DNA from: Sphingobacterium sp. UBA7855
Lineage (GTDB): Bacteria; Bacteroidota; Bacteroidia; Sphingobacteriales; Sphingobacteriaceae
Direction of reading: 5' to 3'
Length of the DNA: 64,000 nucleotides
NCBI GenBank assembly: GCA_002500745.1
Contig: DLST01000016.1
Location: 142,638 to 206,637, forward strand
The translations under genes were made by a program, and so were the position numbers. Shown in pieces: positions 56,361-64,000 of the stretch. Below the pieces are notes generated by a model. That model saw nothing but the letters and a program-made list of their open reading frames with translations, was not told where the DNA came from and did no database searches. How positions within the stretch are numbered: position 1 is the stretch's first letter; every line of letters starts with the position of its first letter.

Positions 56361-56795
56361 ATGAAAAAGATTGAAACGAGTATTCTCATTGATGCATCAG
56401 CAGAAGAGGTTTGGCAGGTATTAAGTGAATTTAAGGCTTATTCCCAATGGAGCCCAACAATCAAACAGTTTGAAACGGAACCGGTAGTCGGAAAACGCTG
56501 TAAAGTGCTTTTAGAACAACCAAACGGATTCAAGATCAAAATGAATCCAATATTCCTTTCTATTGAACAGCATAGCGAGCTGCGTTGGAAAGGAGATTTA
56601 TTCTTTCCAGGTATTTTTGGTGGCGAGCATTATTTTAGGTTAGAACAAGTGGGAGCTTCACAAGTTAGATTTGTCCAAGGTGAATTTTTTTCTGGATTGT
56701 TGGTTCCTCTTCTGGGAAAACTACTGGTAGAGACAAAACGTGGATTTGAACTTTTCAACATAGCGATTAAAAGAAGGGTAGAGGGTGGTTCTTAA
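56361..56795 (+). CDS. SRPBCC (START-like) domain protein
   Basis: From the ATG at 56361 (MKKIETSILIDASAEEVWQVL) this 144-residue protein is a single SRPBCC domain. It shows the usual start IDASAEEVWQVLSEFKAYSQWSP and the closing segment LLETKRGFELFNIAIKRR-like. An upstream ATG at 56313 would add 16 residues that break the conserved start. SRPBCC domains bind hydrophobic ligands; the substrate is unknown. It converges on the Sua5 gene across the candidate origin. Confidence 0.8.
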   Translation: MKKIETSILIDASAEEVWQVLSEFKAYSQWSPTIKQFETEPVVGKRCKVLLEQPNGFKIKMNPIFLSIEQHSELRWKGDLFFPGIFGGEHYFRLEQVGASQVRFVQGEFFSGLLVPLLGKLLVETKRGFELFNIAIKRRVEGGS

Positions 56796-57009
56796 CTTTC
56801 CACAGGAATTTGTTAGTATCGTTTTTTTATAAACACGATAGTTAGGAAATTTGTCGATGATCGCTAACTTATTCACATTTTACTGTGTATAACCTTCTAG
56901 TTTTGAACATTTCGTCAGTTTTTCATTCCTATTGGTTTTAGTTGTTAACAATTGGGTGTTAATAAACGTGTGCTTATGCACAATTTCTGTTAATACCTGT
57001 ATGCTGATA

Positions 57010-57046
57010 AGCTACTTATTAACATTTATAGTGTTAATAAGTAGCT
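57010..57046. repeat. 15-bp perfect inverted repeat in the candidate origin
   Basis: AGCTACTTATTAACA (57010-57024) and its complement (57032-57046) flank TTTATAG. GTTTTTG follows, so it could also end the SRPBCC transcript. Confidence 0.8.
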
Positions 57047-57087
57047 GTTTTTGTTGGTAAGTATGTTTATGGGTGTAGTTTATGCAC

Positions 57088-57118
57088 AAATTACCAACAA
57101 TGCTGCTGTTGGTAATTT
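57088..57118. repeat. 12-bp perfect inverted repeat in the candidate origin
   Basis: AAATTACCAACA (57088-57099) and its complement (57107-57118) flank ATGCTGC, directly after a DnaA box. Confidence 0.8.
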
Positions 57119-57160
57119 TGCAAATAGTTGATCAGGGGAATTTCTATTGCAAGTTGGCTT

Positions 57161-57781
57161 TTATAGGAATTGTTCCAAATCACCTTTTCCTTCACGAATG
57201 ACATCAAAAGTTCCTTCGGTAACATCGACCACGGTAGATGCTATATTATCGCCATAACCGCCATCTATAACAGCATCTACTAAATCTTCGTATTTTTCGT
57301 GAATTAATTCGGGATCAGTAGAATATTCAATAATTTCATCTTCATCGTGAATGGAGGCTGTCACAATAGGGTTGCCTAATTGTTTGACTATTTCACGAAC
57401 AATGTTATTGTCTGGAACACGGATACCCACTGTCTTCTTTTTGGAACTTAGGAGCTTAGGGACTTTAGTTGTTGCATTAAAAATAAAAGTAAAAGGTCCA
57501 GGTAAGGCTTTTTTCAGTACACGGAAAACGGAGGTATCGAAGGATTTTGTGTATTGCGAAATATCTGTTAAATCATAGCATATAAATGATAGATTTGCTT
57601 TTTCAGGCTTTAGTCCTCTAATTTCACATACGCGTTCTATGGCTTTTTGTTGCGTGATATCACAGCCAATACCATATACGGTGTCGGTCGGATAGATGAT
57701 TACACCACCACGGCGAAGAATATCAACCGCCTGTTCTACTGCCTTGGGGTTGGGGTTGTCGTTATATATCTTAATAAGCAT
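57161..57781 (-). CDS. L-threonylcarbamoyladenylate synthase (Sua5/YrdC family)
   Basis: This 206-residue protein belongs to the Sua5/YrdC/YciO family that makes threonylcarbamoyl-AMP for t6A37 of tRNAs. It has DILRRGGVIIYPTDTVYGIG at the N-terminus, RGLKPEKANLSFICYDL as the substrate loop, GPFTFIFNAT and VGIRVPDN. No C-terminal Sua5 domain is present, so it is the short form. The YciO branch is not excluded. It may be read from its own promoter; the other t6A genes are not here. Confidence 0.88.
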   Translation of the reverse strand: MLIKIYNDNPNPKAVEQAVDILRRGGVIIYPTDTVYGIGCDITQQKAIERVCEIRGLKPEKANLSFICYDLTDISQYTKSFDTSVFRVLKKALPGPFTFIFNATTKVPKLLSSKKKTVGIRVPDNNIVREIVKQLGNPIVTASIHDEDEIIEYSTDPELIHEKYEDLVDAVIDGGYGDNIASTVVDVTEGTFDVIREGKGDLEQFL

Positions 57782-57884
57782 TTTCTATTTTTGTTAAGTA
57801 CCTGAATTAGGTTTAATCTCAAGCCCTATTAAAGAATGCCAATGGGGCAATGGTTACTATCTGTATTCAGATACGCTATATCTA

Positions 57885-57927
57885 AAAGAACAACAGCCAA
57901 AATATTTTGTTTTGGCTGTTGTTCTTT
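57885..57927 (-). terminator. Terminator after asnS
   Basis: An 18-bp perfect stem (57885-57902 with 57910-57927) has a TATTTTG loop. It lies 4 nt after the minus-strand asnS stop. Confidence 0.85.
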
Positions 57928-57930
57928 AGA

Positions 57931-59376
57931 TTAAAATTCTGCGTTTTTCGGTGTGCGTGGGAACGGAATGACATCGCGGATATTGGTCATTCCCGTCGTG
58001 AATAAAACAAGGCGTTCGAACCCTACGCCGAATCCGGAATGTGGTACCGATCCAAAACGGCGCGTATCCAAGAACCACTCCATTTCTTCTGCAAGAATAC
58101 CAACTTCAGCCATGCGATCGAGTAAGCGATCAAGATTCTCTTCACGCTGCGAGCCACCGACCATTTCACCAATGCCTGGGAAAAGAATATCCATGGCGCG
58201 GACTGTATTTCTTCCTTGTGCGTCCGGCTCATTTTGCTTCATATAGAAGGACTTGATTTCGCGCGGATAGTCGGTTAAGATAACAGGTTTCTTGAAGTGT
58301 TTTTCAACCAAATAACGCTCGTGTTCCGATTGTAAATCAGCTCCCCAATCATCAATTAAATACTTGAATTGTTTCTTTTGGTTTGGTTTGCTACGCTTTA
58401 AGATTTCAACAGCATCGGTATAGGTAACGCGTTCAAAATCGTTTGTTAATACGAAGTTTAATTTCTCAACAAGGTTTAATTCTGAGCGTTCTGCAGCAGG
58501 TTTGGATTTTTCCTCTTCCAGCAAACGATTTTTGAGGAACTCGATTTCTTCTGGACAAGTTTCCAAAGCGTATTTGATGACATATTTCAGCAAAGCCTCG
58601 GCCAGATCCATATTATCTTCTAATTCATAGAAAGCCATTTCGGGTTCGATCATCCAAAATTCGGCTAAGTGACGTGTTGTATTTGAGTTTTCCGCTCTAA
58701 ATGTTGGCCCGAACGTATAGATGTTTCCAAATGCCATGGCGCCAAGCTCACCTTCTAATTGGCCCGATACCGTAAGGTTGGTTGATTTTCCAAAGAAGTC
58801 TTCTTTGAATTCAATATCTCCATTTTCGTTGCGTGGCGGATTTTTTAAATCCAAGGTTGTAACCTGAAACATTTCTCCAGCACCTTCGGCATCCGAACCT
58901 GTGATGATCGGTGTGTGCATGTAAACAAAGTCGTTTTCCTGAAAAAACTTGTGTACCGCAAATGCTAATGCATTACGCACTTTGAATACGGCATTGAATG
59001 TCCCGGTACGGAAACGTAAATGTGCAATTTCACGTAAAAATTCTAAGCTATGCTTTTTGGGTTGTAACGGATATTTTTCGGGGTCAGAGTCGCCGATAAT
59101 GCTTACCTCAGTAGCTTTAACCTCAACTTTTTGACCTTTACCTAATGATGCTACCAATTGACCTTTTACGCGGACTGCTGCTCCAGTGGTGATACGCTTT
59201 AAGATATCCTCAGGTGTATTTTCAAAATCGACAACTGCTTGAATATTATTGATTGACGAACCGTCATTGATTGCTATAAACTGATTGTTACGGAAAGTTC
59301 TGACCCAACCTTTAACAACGACCTCTTTGCCAAATTCTGTGGCATTCAATAGTTCCTTTATTCTTGTGTGTTCCAT
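57931..59376 (-). CDS. asnS: Asparaginyl-tRNA synthetase
   Basis: AsnRS charges tRNA(Asn). From the ATG at 59376 ([20 protein letters not shown]) it has 481 residues: an N-terminal OB-fold anticodon domain ([19 protein letters not shown]), and class II motif 2 in [20 protein letters not shown]. Motif 3 is [20 protein letters not shown], and DIIPFPRTP-like [10 protein letters not shown] ends it. An in-frame upstream start would add 18 residues that do not fit the family. A TATTTTTG box lies about 51 nt upstream. Confidence 0.95.
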   Translation of the reverse strand: MEHTRIKELLNATEFGKEVVVKGWVRTFRNNQFIAINDGSSINNIQAVVDFENTPEDILKRITTGAAVRVKGQLVASLGKGQKVEVKATEVSIIGDSDPEKYPLQPKKHSLEFLREIAHLRFRTGTFNAVFKVRNALAFAVHKFFQENDFVYMHTPIITGSDAEGAGEMFQVTTLDLKNPPRNENGDIEFKEDFFGKSTNLTVSGQLEGELGAMAFGNIYTFGPTFRAENSNTTRHLAEFWMIEPEMAFYELEDNMDLAEALLKYVIKYALETCPEEIEFLKNRLLEEEKSKPAAERSELNLVEKLNFVLTNDFERVTYTDAVEILKRSKPNQKKQFKYLIDDWGADLQSEHERYLVEKHFKKPVILTDYPREIKSFYMKQNEPDAQGRNTVRAMDILFPGIGEMVGGSQREENLDRLLDRMAEVGILAEEMEWFLDTRRFGSVPHSGFGVGFERLVLFTTGMTNIRDVIPFPRTPKNAEF

Positions 59377-59427
59377 CTTAATTTTTGGAGATTGACTTGT
59401 AAAAGATGCTTTGTTAAAAAAGCAATA

Positions 59428-59435
59428 CAAAAATA
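59428..59435 (-). promoter_or_regulatory. TAnnTTTG box of asnS
   Basis: TATTTTTG on the minus strand lies 51 nt before the asnS ATG. It supports the start at 59376. The rest of the 305-bp gap to sucC holds only the sucC terminator. Confidence 0.45.
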
Positions 59436-59623
59436 CGCTATTCTGTTGGTTTATTGGCTATAAATGTTGATTTAATTCAATTCACGATGGGGTATTACAG
59501 CTCATAGGGCAAATATATTATTGAAATCACAACAGGTGGAGTTAGACGGTTAGGAAGTGAAATATATTTCATTTCTAAATGAAACATAACTTTGATAACG
59601 GGGGCTTCATGAGATGCGGTGTA

Positions 59624-59667
59624 ATAACAAAAAGCGCGAATTAAAAATAATTCGCGCTTTTTGTTAT
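59624..59667 (-). terminator. Terminator after sucC
   Basis: A perfect 20-bp stem (59624-59643 with 59648-59667) closes an AAAA loop, 14 nt after the minus-strand sucC stop. It is the longest perfect hairpin in the window. Confidence 0.9.
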
Positions 59668-59681
59668 GATGATTCAAGGAA

Positions 59682-60875
59682 TTATCCTTTCAATACTTTC
59701 GTTACTAGTTCAGCAGCTTCTTTCAATAAAATTGCAGAATAGACTTGTAAACCGGATTCATCAATTAATTTTTTCGCTTCTTCAGCATTCGTACCTTGAA
59801 GGCGAACAATAATAGGAACTGGAATGTTTCCAATTTCGCTATACGCATCAATTACACCTTGAGCAACACGGTCGCAACGAACAATACCACCGAAGATATT
59901 AATTAAGATTGCTTTTACGTTAGGGTCTTTCAAAATGATATTGAAACCAGCTTTTACAGTTTCAGCATTAGCCGTACCACCTACATCTAAGAAGTTGGCA
60001 GGTTCACCGCCGGCTATTTTGATGATATCCATGGTAGCCATTGCCAAACCAGCGCCATTTACCATACAACCTACGTTACCATCTAATTTAACGTAGTTTA
60101 GGTTTGATTCACCAGCTTCAACTTCTGTTGGATCCTCCTCAGTTACATCGCGCATAGCTGCGTAATCTGCGTGACGGTATAAAGCGTTTTCATCAAGATT
60201 TACTTTCGCATCAACGGCTAAGATCTTGTCGTCAGAAGTTTTCAAGACAGGATTGATCTCAAACATAGAAGAGTCTGTAGAATCGTATGCTTTGTAAAGG
60301 GCAGCAACAAATTTTACCATTTCTTTGTGCGCAGCACCAGAAAGACCAAGATTGAAGGCAATTTTACGTGCTTGGAATCCTTGTAAGCCTACTTTTGGAT
60401 CGATTTCTTCTTTGAAAATCAAGTGCGGTGTTTTTTCTGCAACTTCTTCGATATCCATACCACCTTCCGTAGAGTACATAACGATGTTACGTCCTTTAGC
60501 ACGGTCCAATAATACAGACATGTAGAATTCTTTTGTTTCGCTCTCGCCTGGATAGTAAACGTCTTGAGCGATCAAAACTTTGTTTACTTTTTTACCTTCA
60601 GGTCCAGTTTGAGGCGTTACTAATTGCATACCAATGATGTCAGTTGCTCTTTGTTTGACTTCATCTAAGTTCTTAGCTAACTTGACACCACCACCTTTAC
60701 CACGGCCACCAGCGTGAATTTGAGCTTTGACAACAACCCAATCAGAGTTGTAGTCTTCTTTCATTTTTTTGGCCGCTTCCACAGCTTGCTCTGGAGTATC
60801 TGCTACGATACCTTCCTGTACGCGCACACCAAAGCTCTTTAGTATTTGTTTTCCTTGATATTCGTGAATGTTCAT
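59682..60875 (-). CDS. sucC: Succinyl-CoA ligase (ADP-forming) subunit beta
   Basis: SucC, with SucD, makes succinate and ATP from succinyl-CoA in the TCA cycle. From the ATG at 60875 ([17 protein letters not shown]) the 397 residues show the ATP-grasp domain ([39 protein letters not shown]). The CoA-ligase domain has [16 protein letters not shown] and [17 protein letters not shown]. sucD is not adjacent. A TATTTTTG box lies only 3 nt before the start. Confidence 0.95.
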   Translation of the reverse strand: MNIHEYQGKQILKSFGVRVQEGIVADTPEQAVEAAKKMKEDYNSDWVVVKAQIHAGGRGKGGGVKLAKNLDEVKQRATDIIGMQLVTPQTGPEGKKVNKVLIAQDVYYPGESETKEFYMSVLLDRAKGRNIVMYSTEGGMDIEEVAEKTPHLIFKEEIDPKVGLQGFQARKIAFNLGLSGAAHKEMVKFVAALYKAYDSTDSSMFEINPVLKTSDDKILAVDAKVNLDENALYRHADYAAMRDVTEEDPTEVEAGESNLNYVKLDGNVGCMVNGAGLAMATMDIIKIAGGEPANFLDVGGTANAETVKAGFNIILKDPNVKAILINIFGGIVRCDRVAQGVIDAYSEIGNIPVPIIVRLQGTNAEEAKKLIDESGLQVYSAILLKEAAELVTKVLKG

Positions 60876-60878
60876 TTG

Positions 60879-60886
60879 CAAAAATA
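60879..60886 (-). promoter_or_regulatory. TAnnTTTG box 3 nt before sucC
   Basis: TATTTTTG on the minus strand is followed by CAA and ATG, so the transcript would start at or just inside the start codon. Chance is possible because the region is T-rich. Confidence 0.45.
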
Positions 60887-61032
60887 TTTGGCGTAAAAAT
60901 ATAATTTTTTGGGGGATAAGACAAGTGATAAATCGCTCTTTTATCTATTTTTTGACATTTAGACAAAATAAAATGGCTGGAATTGAGAAATAACAGCTTA
61001 TTTATTCAAACTCGTTGTATCGTAAATTTAGT

Positions 61033-61040
61033 TATCTTTG
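61033..61040 (+). promoter_or_regulatory. TAnnTTTG box 4 nt before the lolD-like gene (leaderless type)
   Basis: TATCTTTG is followed by CCCT and ATGATG. The transcription start should fall on the first ATG at 61045. It rules out an in-frame start at 61015, upstream of the promoter. Confidence 0.6.
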
Positions 61041-61044
61041 CCCT

Positions 61045-61698
61045 ATGATGTTACATGCCAAAGGAATTCACAAAGCTTATGGGTCATTACCGATTTTGAA
61101 AGGTGTTGATATCGCTGTTGAAAAGGGCGAAATCGTTAGTATTGTAGGTGCATCGGGGGCTGGAAAAAGTACCTTGCTGCACATTATCGGTACCTTAGAT
61201 AAACCCGATCAGGGATCGGTTTTGATCAATGGTGTAGATGTCCAAAAATTGAGTGCTAAAAAGTTAAGTGCTTTTCGCAACGAACATATCGGTTTTGTAT
61301 TTCAATTTCACCATTTGTTGCCTGAATTCACTGCTTTAGAAAATGTATGTATTCCTGCTTTTATTCATGGAAAGGGAAGACTTGAGGCAGAGGAAAAGGC
61401 GAAAAAATTGTTGGAGTTATTGGGAGTTTCCCATCGTATTGGCCATAAGCCTGCTGAAATGTCTGGTGGTGAACAGCAACGTGTCTCTGTGGCTCGTGCG
61501 CTGATTAATGATCCTTCCATTATTTTGGCAGATGAACCTTCCGGCAATCTCGACTCTGAAAATGCAGCCGCTTTACATCAATTGTTTTTTGATCTTAGAG
61601 ATAAATTTCAGCAAACATTTATTATCGTTACGCACAATGAGGAACTTGCTCGCATTTCGGATCGAACGATTCATATGCGTGATGGTGTAGTCGTATAA
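61045..61698 (+). CDS. LolD/MacB-type ABC transporter ATP-binding protein
   Basis: From the ATG at 61045 this 217-residue protein is an ABC ATPase of the LolD/FtsE/MacB group. Walker A is [11 protein letters not shown], the Q-loop is [17 protein letters not shown], the signature is [15 protein letters not shown] (Met in place of Leu) and Walker B is [12 protein letters not shown]. The best guess is the ATPase that powers lipoprotein release from the inner membrane. The membrane subunits are not adjacent, so a different MacB-like partner is possible. Confidence 0.88.
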   Translation: MMLHAKGIHKAYGSLPILKGVDIAVEKGEIVSIVGASGAGKSTLLHIIGTLDKPDQGSVLINGVDVQKLSAKKLSAFRNEHIGFVFQFHHLLPEFTALENVCIPAFIHGKGRLEAEEKAKKLLELLGVSHRIGHKPAEMSGGEQQRVSVARALINDPSIILADEPSGNLDSENAAALHQLFFDLRDKFQQTFIIVTHNEELARISDRTIHMRDGVVV

Positions 61699-61744
61699 TA
61701 GATCCACAACATCCTGAAATAACGGGATTAATAAGTATGTTTTA

Positions 61745-62224
61745 ATGAAAAAAATACTCATAACTTTCGGGACTAGGCCTTTGGCGATGCGTATAGCAAA
61801 AAAACTAGGCGCTGATTTCGAAGTATTATATGCCAGTTCAGAAGATATTCCCGAATTGCTTTTAGCCTCAGGGAAATATGCTAAAATTCCAAAAGGTCTT
61901 CTTCCTACTTTTGCTCATGAGATACTTAAATTAAGTTTAGACCAAGAGGTTAACTATGTGTTGCCTTTGGGTGGTTTTGAGCTCGAACCATTGTCCACTG
62001 CCAAAGTTTTATTTGAGGAATATCACATCTCCGTTCTTGTTCCGGATAAGGATTTGCTTGAAACAATACCTGTTATGGAAAACCCTCCAACAGACCTGCC
62101 TTATAGACTTCTTTCCAGGGGTAAAGATTTATTGGACTCAACAACTTTTGAAAGATCATTGGATGGCTTGTTTGCTGCCTCTGATTCTGGAGAGGATTTG
62201 GCACTAATTTGTGTATCCAAGTAG
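61745..62224 (+). CDS. Hypothetical protein with pre-ATP-grasp-like fold
   Basis: This 159-residue protein begins MKKILITFGTRPLAMRIAKK, a strand-loop-helix pattern like the N-terminal (pre-ATP-grasp) domain of carbamoyl-phosphate-synthase-type ligases. The predicted beta-alpha pattern continues through VNYVLPLGGFELEPLSTAK. No ATP-grasp domain follows, so it would be a free-standing domain. It lies 46 nt after the lolD-like gene. Function unknown. Confidence 0.7.
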   Translation: MKKILITFGTRPLAMRIAKKLGADFEVLYASSEDIPELLLASGKYAKIPKGLLPTFAHEILKLSLDQEVNYVLPLGGFELEPLSTAKVLFEEYHISVLVPDKDLLETIPVMENPPTDLPYRLLSRGKDLLDSTTFERSLDGLFAASDSGEDLALICVSK

Positions 62225-62301
62225 CCTCTTATTTTGCGTTGCCAATGTTATTGTTTTGTTTAATCGGTGTAGGCGCTGTTCATGTTTTTAAGTTTTAATA
62301 G

Positions 62302-62832
62302 ATGATGTTTCCAGAAGAAAAAAAGGTTTATGTTTTTGAATTAGATGATGTTATTTTCGCTAAAAAAGATTACCTACTACAAGTCTATTACCTTTTTGCT
62401 AATTTTATAGAATTTACTGAGACGGTTCCCGCTCAAGCAGAATTGATTCAATTTATGAAAGATCATCTCGAGCGTCAAGGAGAAGATTTATTGTTTGAAC
62501 GTGCACAACAAACCTTTGGATTTGACAAAAAATATAAAGAGAATTTTGAGCGTCTTCATGTGAATGCTATTTTGCCACTGCGATTACAGTTGTTTGATCA
62601 CATTAATATGCTATTTAAAGCGCTAAAAGCTGAAGGTAAGCAGATATGTATTTTAACAAAGGGAAATCCGCTAGAACAGCTCAATAAAGTAAAATTTGTG
62701 GACTGGGGCGAATATGAGAATGATATAAAAGTGTATTTTTTGGATGAACTTATTTTTAGGGGGATTGCGCCTTTGGACTTCCTTGCGAATGAGTTTACTG
62801 TTGAACCAAGCGCAATTCAATTTGTAGAATAA
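62302..62832 (+). CDS. HAD-like protein with altered catalytic motif
   Basis: This 176-residue protein looks like a haloacid dehalogenase-type phosphatase: a FELDDVIF motif near residues 13-20, a helical cap, ICILTKGNPLEQL as motif II, and Lys in KVKFVDWG as a possible motif III. The first Asp of the usual FDLDDT is Glu, and the protein ends soon after motif III without the acidic motif IV. It may be inactive or binding-only. It lies downstream of the pre-ATP-grasp-like gene. Confidence 0.7.
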   Translation: MMFPEEKKVYVFELDDVIFAKKDYLLQVYYLFANFIEFTETVPAQAELIQFMKDHLERQGEDLLFERAQQTFGFDKKYKENFERLHVNAILPLRLQLFDHINMLFKALKAEGKQICILTKGNPLEQLNKVKFVDWGEYENDIKVYFLDELIFRGIAPLDFLANEFTVEPSAIQFVE

Positions 62833-62959
62833 GTTCACAGTAAGTATATTTGTTTAATCTACCGAGACGATATTGCCATTATAATCGCAGTCAATATTGT
62901 TGAAAAAAATTATGATTAGGGATATAAAAGCCCTATTTTTATATAAAGCCCTTGGATTT

Positions 62960-63964
62960 ATGAATAAAGTGAACAAGCCTGCCACGATAAAAGAAATTGC
63001 CAAGAAGCTGAAAATCAGTCCTTCAACAGTTTCTAGAGCATTGAATGATCATCCAAGTATTGGATTGGTAACCACAATGCGGGTAAAAAAGATGGCCGAA
63101 GAATTGAATTATGAACCCAATCAAACAGCGATATTCTTCAAACAGCGCAAAACATTTACTATCGCTGTCATCTTGCCGAGTTTGTCTGAACCTTTTTTTT
63201 CCTTTGCTATCAGTGAAATTGAAAATGTTGCATCTGAGCACCGATATACTGTTCTAATGGGACAATCATTGGACGATCCCGATCGTGAAGAGCAGATCTT
63301 AAAGACATTTAAAAACCATCGTGTCGATGGAATTTTAATGTCAATTGGTAAAAAGACGACTAATTTGGAATTTATCGAAAAATTGGGTGCTTCGGATATT
63401 CCTGTTGTCTTCTTTGACTGTGTACCGAGTTTGCCCCATATTAGTAAAGTACAAAGTGACCTTTCTACTGGTATGAACGAAGCTGTCGATGCATTCGTAG
63501 CTTGTGGTCATAAAATTATTGCCCTTGTAAACGGACCGAAAACATTGCCCGCGAGTGAAGATCGAAAAGTTGCCTATCTATCTGCTATGAAAAGAAACGG
63601 TATGGATATTCTTGATAAGAATATTATCGAAACTGATTTGAGTACGGAAGGAAATGAAAGCGCTATGGATAGTATATTTGCGATGCCTGAGCGACCATCA
63701 GCGATCATTTCTTTTAATGATTTTGTAACACTTGACTTGATGAAAGCGGCGCGGCAGAAAGGTCTTGTATTGAACCAAGATATCTTTTTTATCAGCTATG
63801 CAAATTATCCGTTATGGCAATATATGGAAAATCCACCAATGGGACGTATTGAACAATTTCCAGGAATGCAAGCGCGGAAAGCAGCAGAAATCCTATTCGA
63901 TCGAATAGATAATCCTGAAGCCCCAGACCAACAGATCGTCTTTAAGTCGAGGCTAGTTATGTAA
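62960..63964 (+). CDS. LacI family transcriptional regulator
   Basis: From the ATG at 62960 (MNKVNKPATIKEIAKKLKIS) this 334-residue protein has the N-terminal LacI helix-turn-helix (about residues 8-28, ending SPSTVSRALNDHPSIG). A periplasmic-binding-protein-like effector domain follows, with TIAVILPSLSEPFF, DGILMSIGKK and PSAIISFNDFVTL. An upstream start at 62897 would add 21 unconserved residues. Such regulators usually answer to sugars; the likely target lies beyond the window edge. Confidence 0.9.
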   Translation: MNKVNKPATIKEIAKKLKISPSTVSRALNDHPSIGLVTTMRVKKMAEELNYEPNQTAIFFKQRKTFTIAVILPSLSEPFFSFAISEIENVASEHRYTVLMGQSLDDPDREEQILKTFKNHRVDGILMSIGKKTTNLEFIEKLGASDIPVVFFDCVPSLPHISKVQSDLSTGMNEAVDAFVACGHKIIALVNGPKTLPASEDRKVAYLSAMKRNGMDILDKNIIETDLSTEGNESAMDSIFAMPERPSAIISFNDFVTLDLMKAARQKGLVLNQDIFFISYANYPLWQYMENPPMGRIEQFPGMQARKAAEILFDRIDNPEAPDQQIVFKSRLVM

Positions 63965-64000
63965 TCCGATTTATCTGTTCTTCATAAAACTAAAAAGGGG

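Larger units (their letters stand above)
56796..57160. other. Candidate chromosomal replication origin (oriC-like DnaA-box cluster)
   Basis: This 365-bp AT-rich gap lies between the 3' ends of two convergent genes, so no promoter is expected in it. It contains four perfect TTATNCACA DnaA boxes: 56869-56877 (plus), 56884-56892 (minus), 56974-56982 and 57080-57088 (plus). A near match, CTTTCCACA, is at 56796-56804. Between them are the palindrome TTGTTAACAA (56942-56951), four TGTTAAT-type motifs and two large inverted repeats. By a rough base-composition estimate about 0.02 perfect boxes are expected in such a stretch. recF lies 1.6 kb away. Confidence 0.6.

Noticed and set aside
1..64000. CRISPR arrays, insertion sequences, tRNA and rRNA genes
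   Set aside because: No regularly spaced long repeats, no transposase motifs or terminal repeats, and no tRNA or rRNA-like sequence recognised by eye; a covariance-model scan would be decisive.

Overview
The window looks like a core-chromosome segment of a Bacteroidota bacterium of the Sphingobacteriaceae, most likely Sphingobacterium or a close relative. Three things point there: an alternative complex III (Act) cluster fused to an aa3-type oxidase cluster, Bacteroidota-only families (DUF4834, OstA-like, VIT-domain proteins, PF13449 phytase-like lipoproteins), and the TAnnTTTG promoter box of this phylum. I see no insertion sequence, prophage, CRISPR array, tRNA or rRNA gene. The assignment rests on recognised families and motifs, not on a database search.

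Layout. Positions 1-9926 hold the 3' part of actB, then actC, actD, actE, actF, coxB and coxA: quinol oxidation, electron transfer to cytochrome c, and oxygen reduction. A hairpin at 9940-9970 separates this from a second cluster (10007-15532): heme A synthesis (ctaA, ctaB), two tandem subunit III proteins, subunit IV, a SCO-like protein without copper ligands, a DUF420 protein and a small protein. Next come mtgA, mutS, a predicted outer-membrane protein, trmN6, a YfcE-like phosphodiesterase, a MerR regulator, a possible mini-metallopeptidase and accD. The 4.5S-type SRP RNA gene lies on the minus strand at 23928-24022. An MFS transporter with a small partner, dprA, two unknown genes, rsmG, a glycosyltransferase, tgt, an LptF/G permease and a DMT transporter follow. 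Positions 33658-45879 carry a large VIT/VWA protein, a phytase-like lipoprotein, gltB-gltD and an enolase-superfamily epimerase. The last third has a deoxyhypusine-synthase-like gene, rdgB, an OstA-like gene, tilS, recF-DUF721, a Crp/Fnr regulator, a Sua5 protein, asnS, sucC, a LolD-type ATPase, two poorly known genes and a LacI regulator.

Two non-coding results stand out. First, the 365-bp gap between convergent genes at 56796-57160 holds four perfect TTATNCACA DnaA boxes, large inverted repeats and repeated TGTTAATAA motifs in AT-rich DNA. It is a good candidate for the chromosomal replication origin, 1.6 kb downstream of recF. Second, at least seven genes (trmN6, tilS, recF, lolD-like, OstA-like, a glycosyltransferase and sucC) have the TAnnTTTG box only 3-6 nt before the start codon. 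The SRP RNA gene shows the same 4-nt spacing from the box to its predicted 5' end, so these mRNAs are probably leaderless or nearly so.

Several proteins keep a family fold but lack expected catalytic or metal-binding residues (SCO-like, Tgt zinc site, HAD-like). These are listed as findings.
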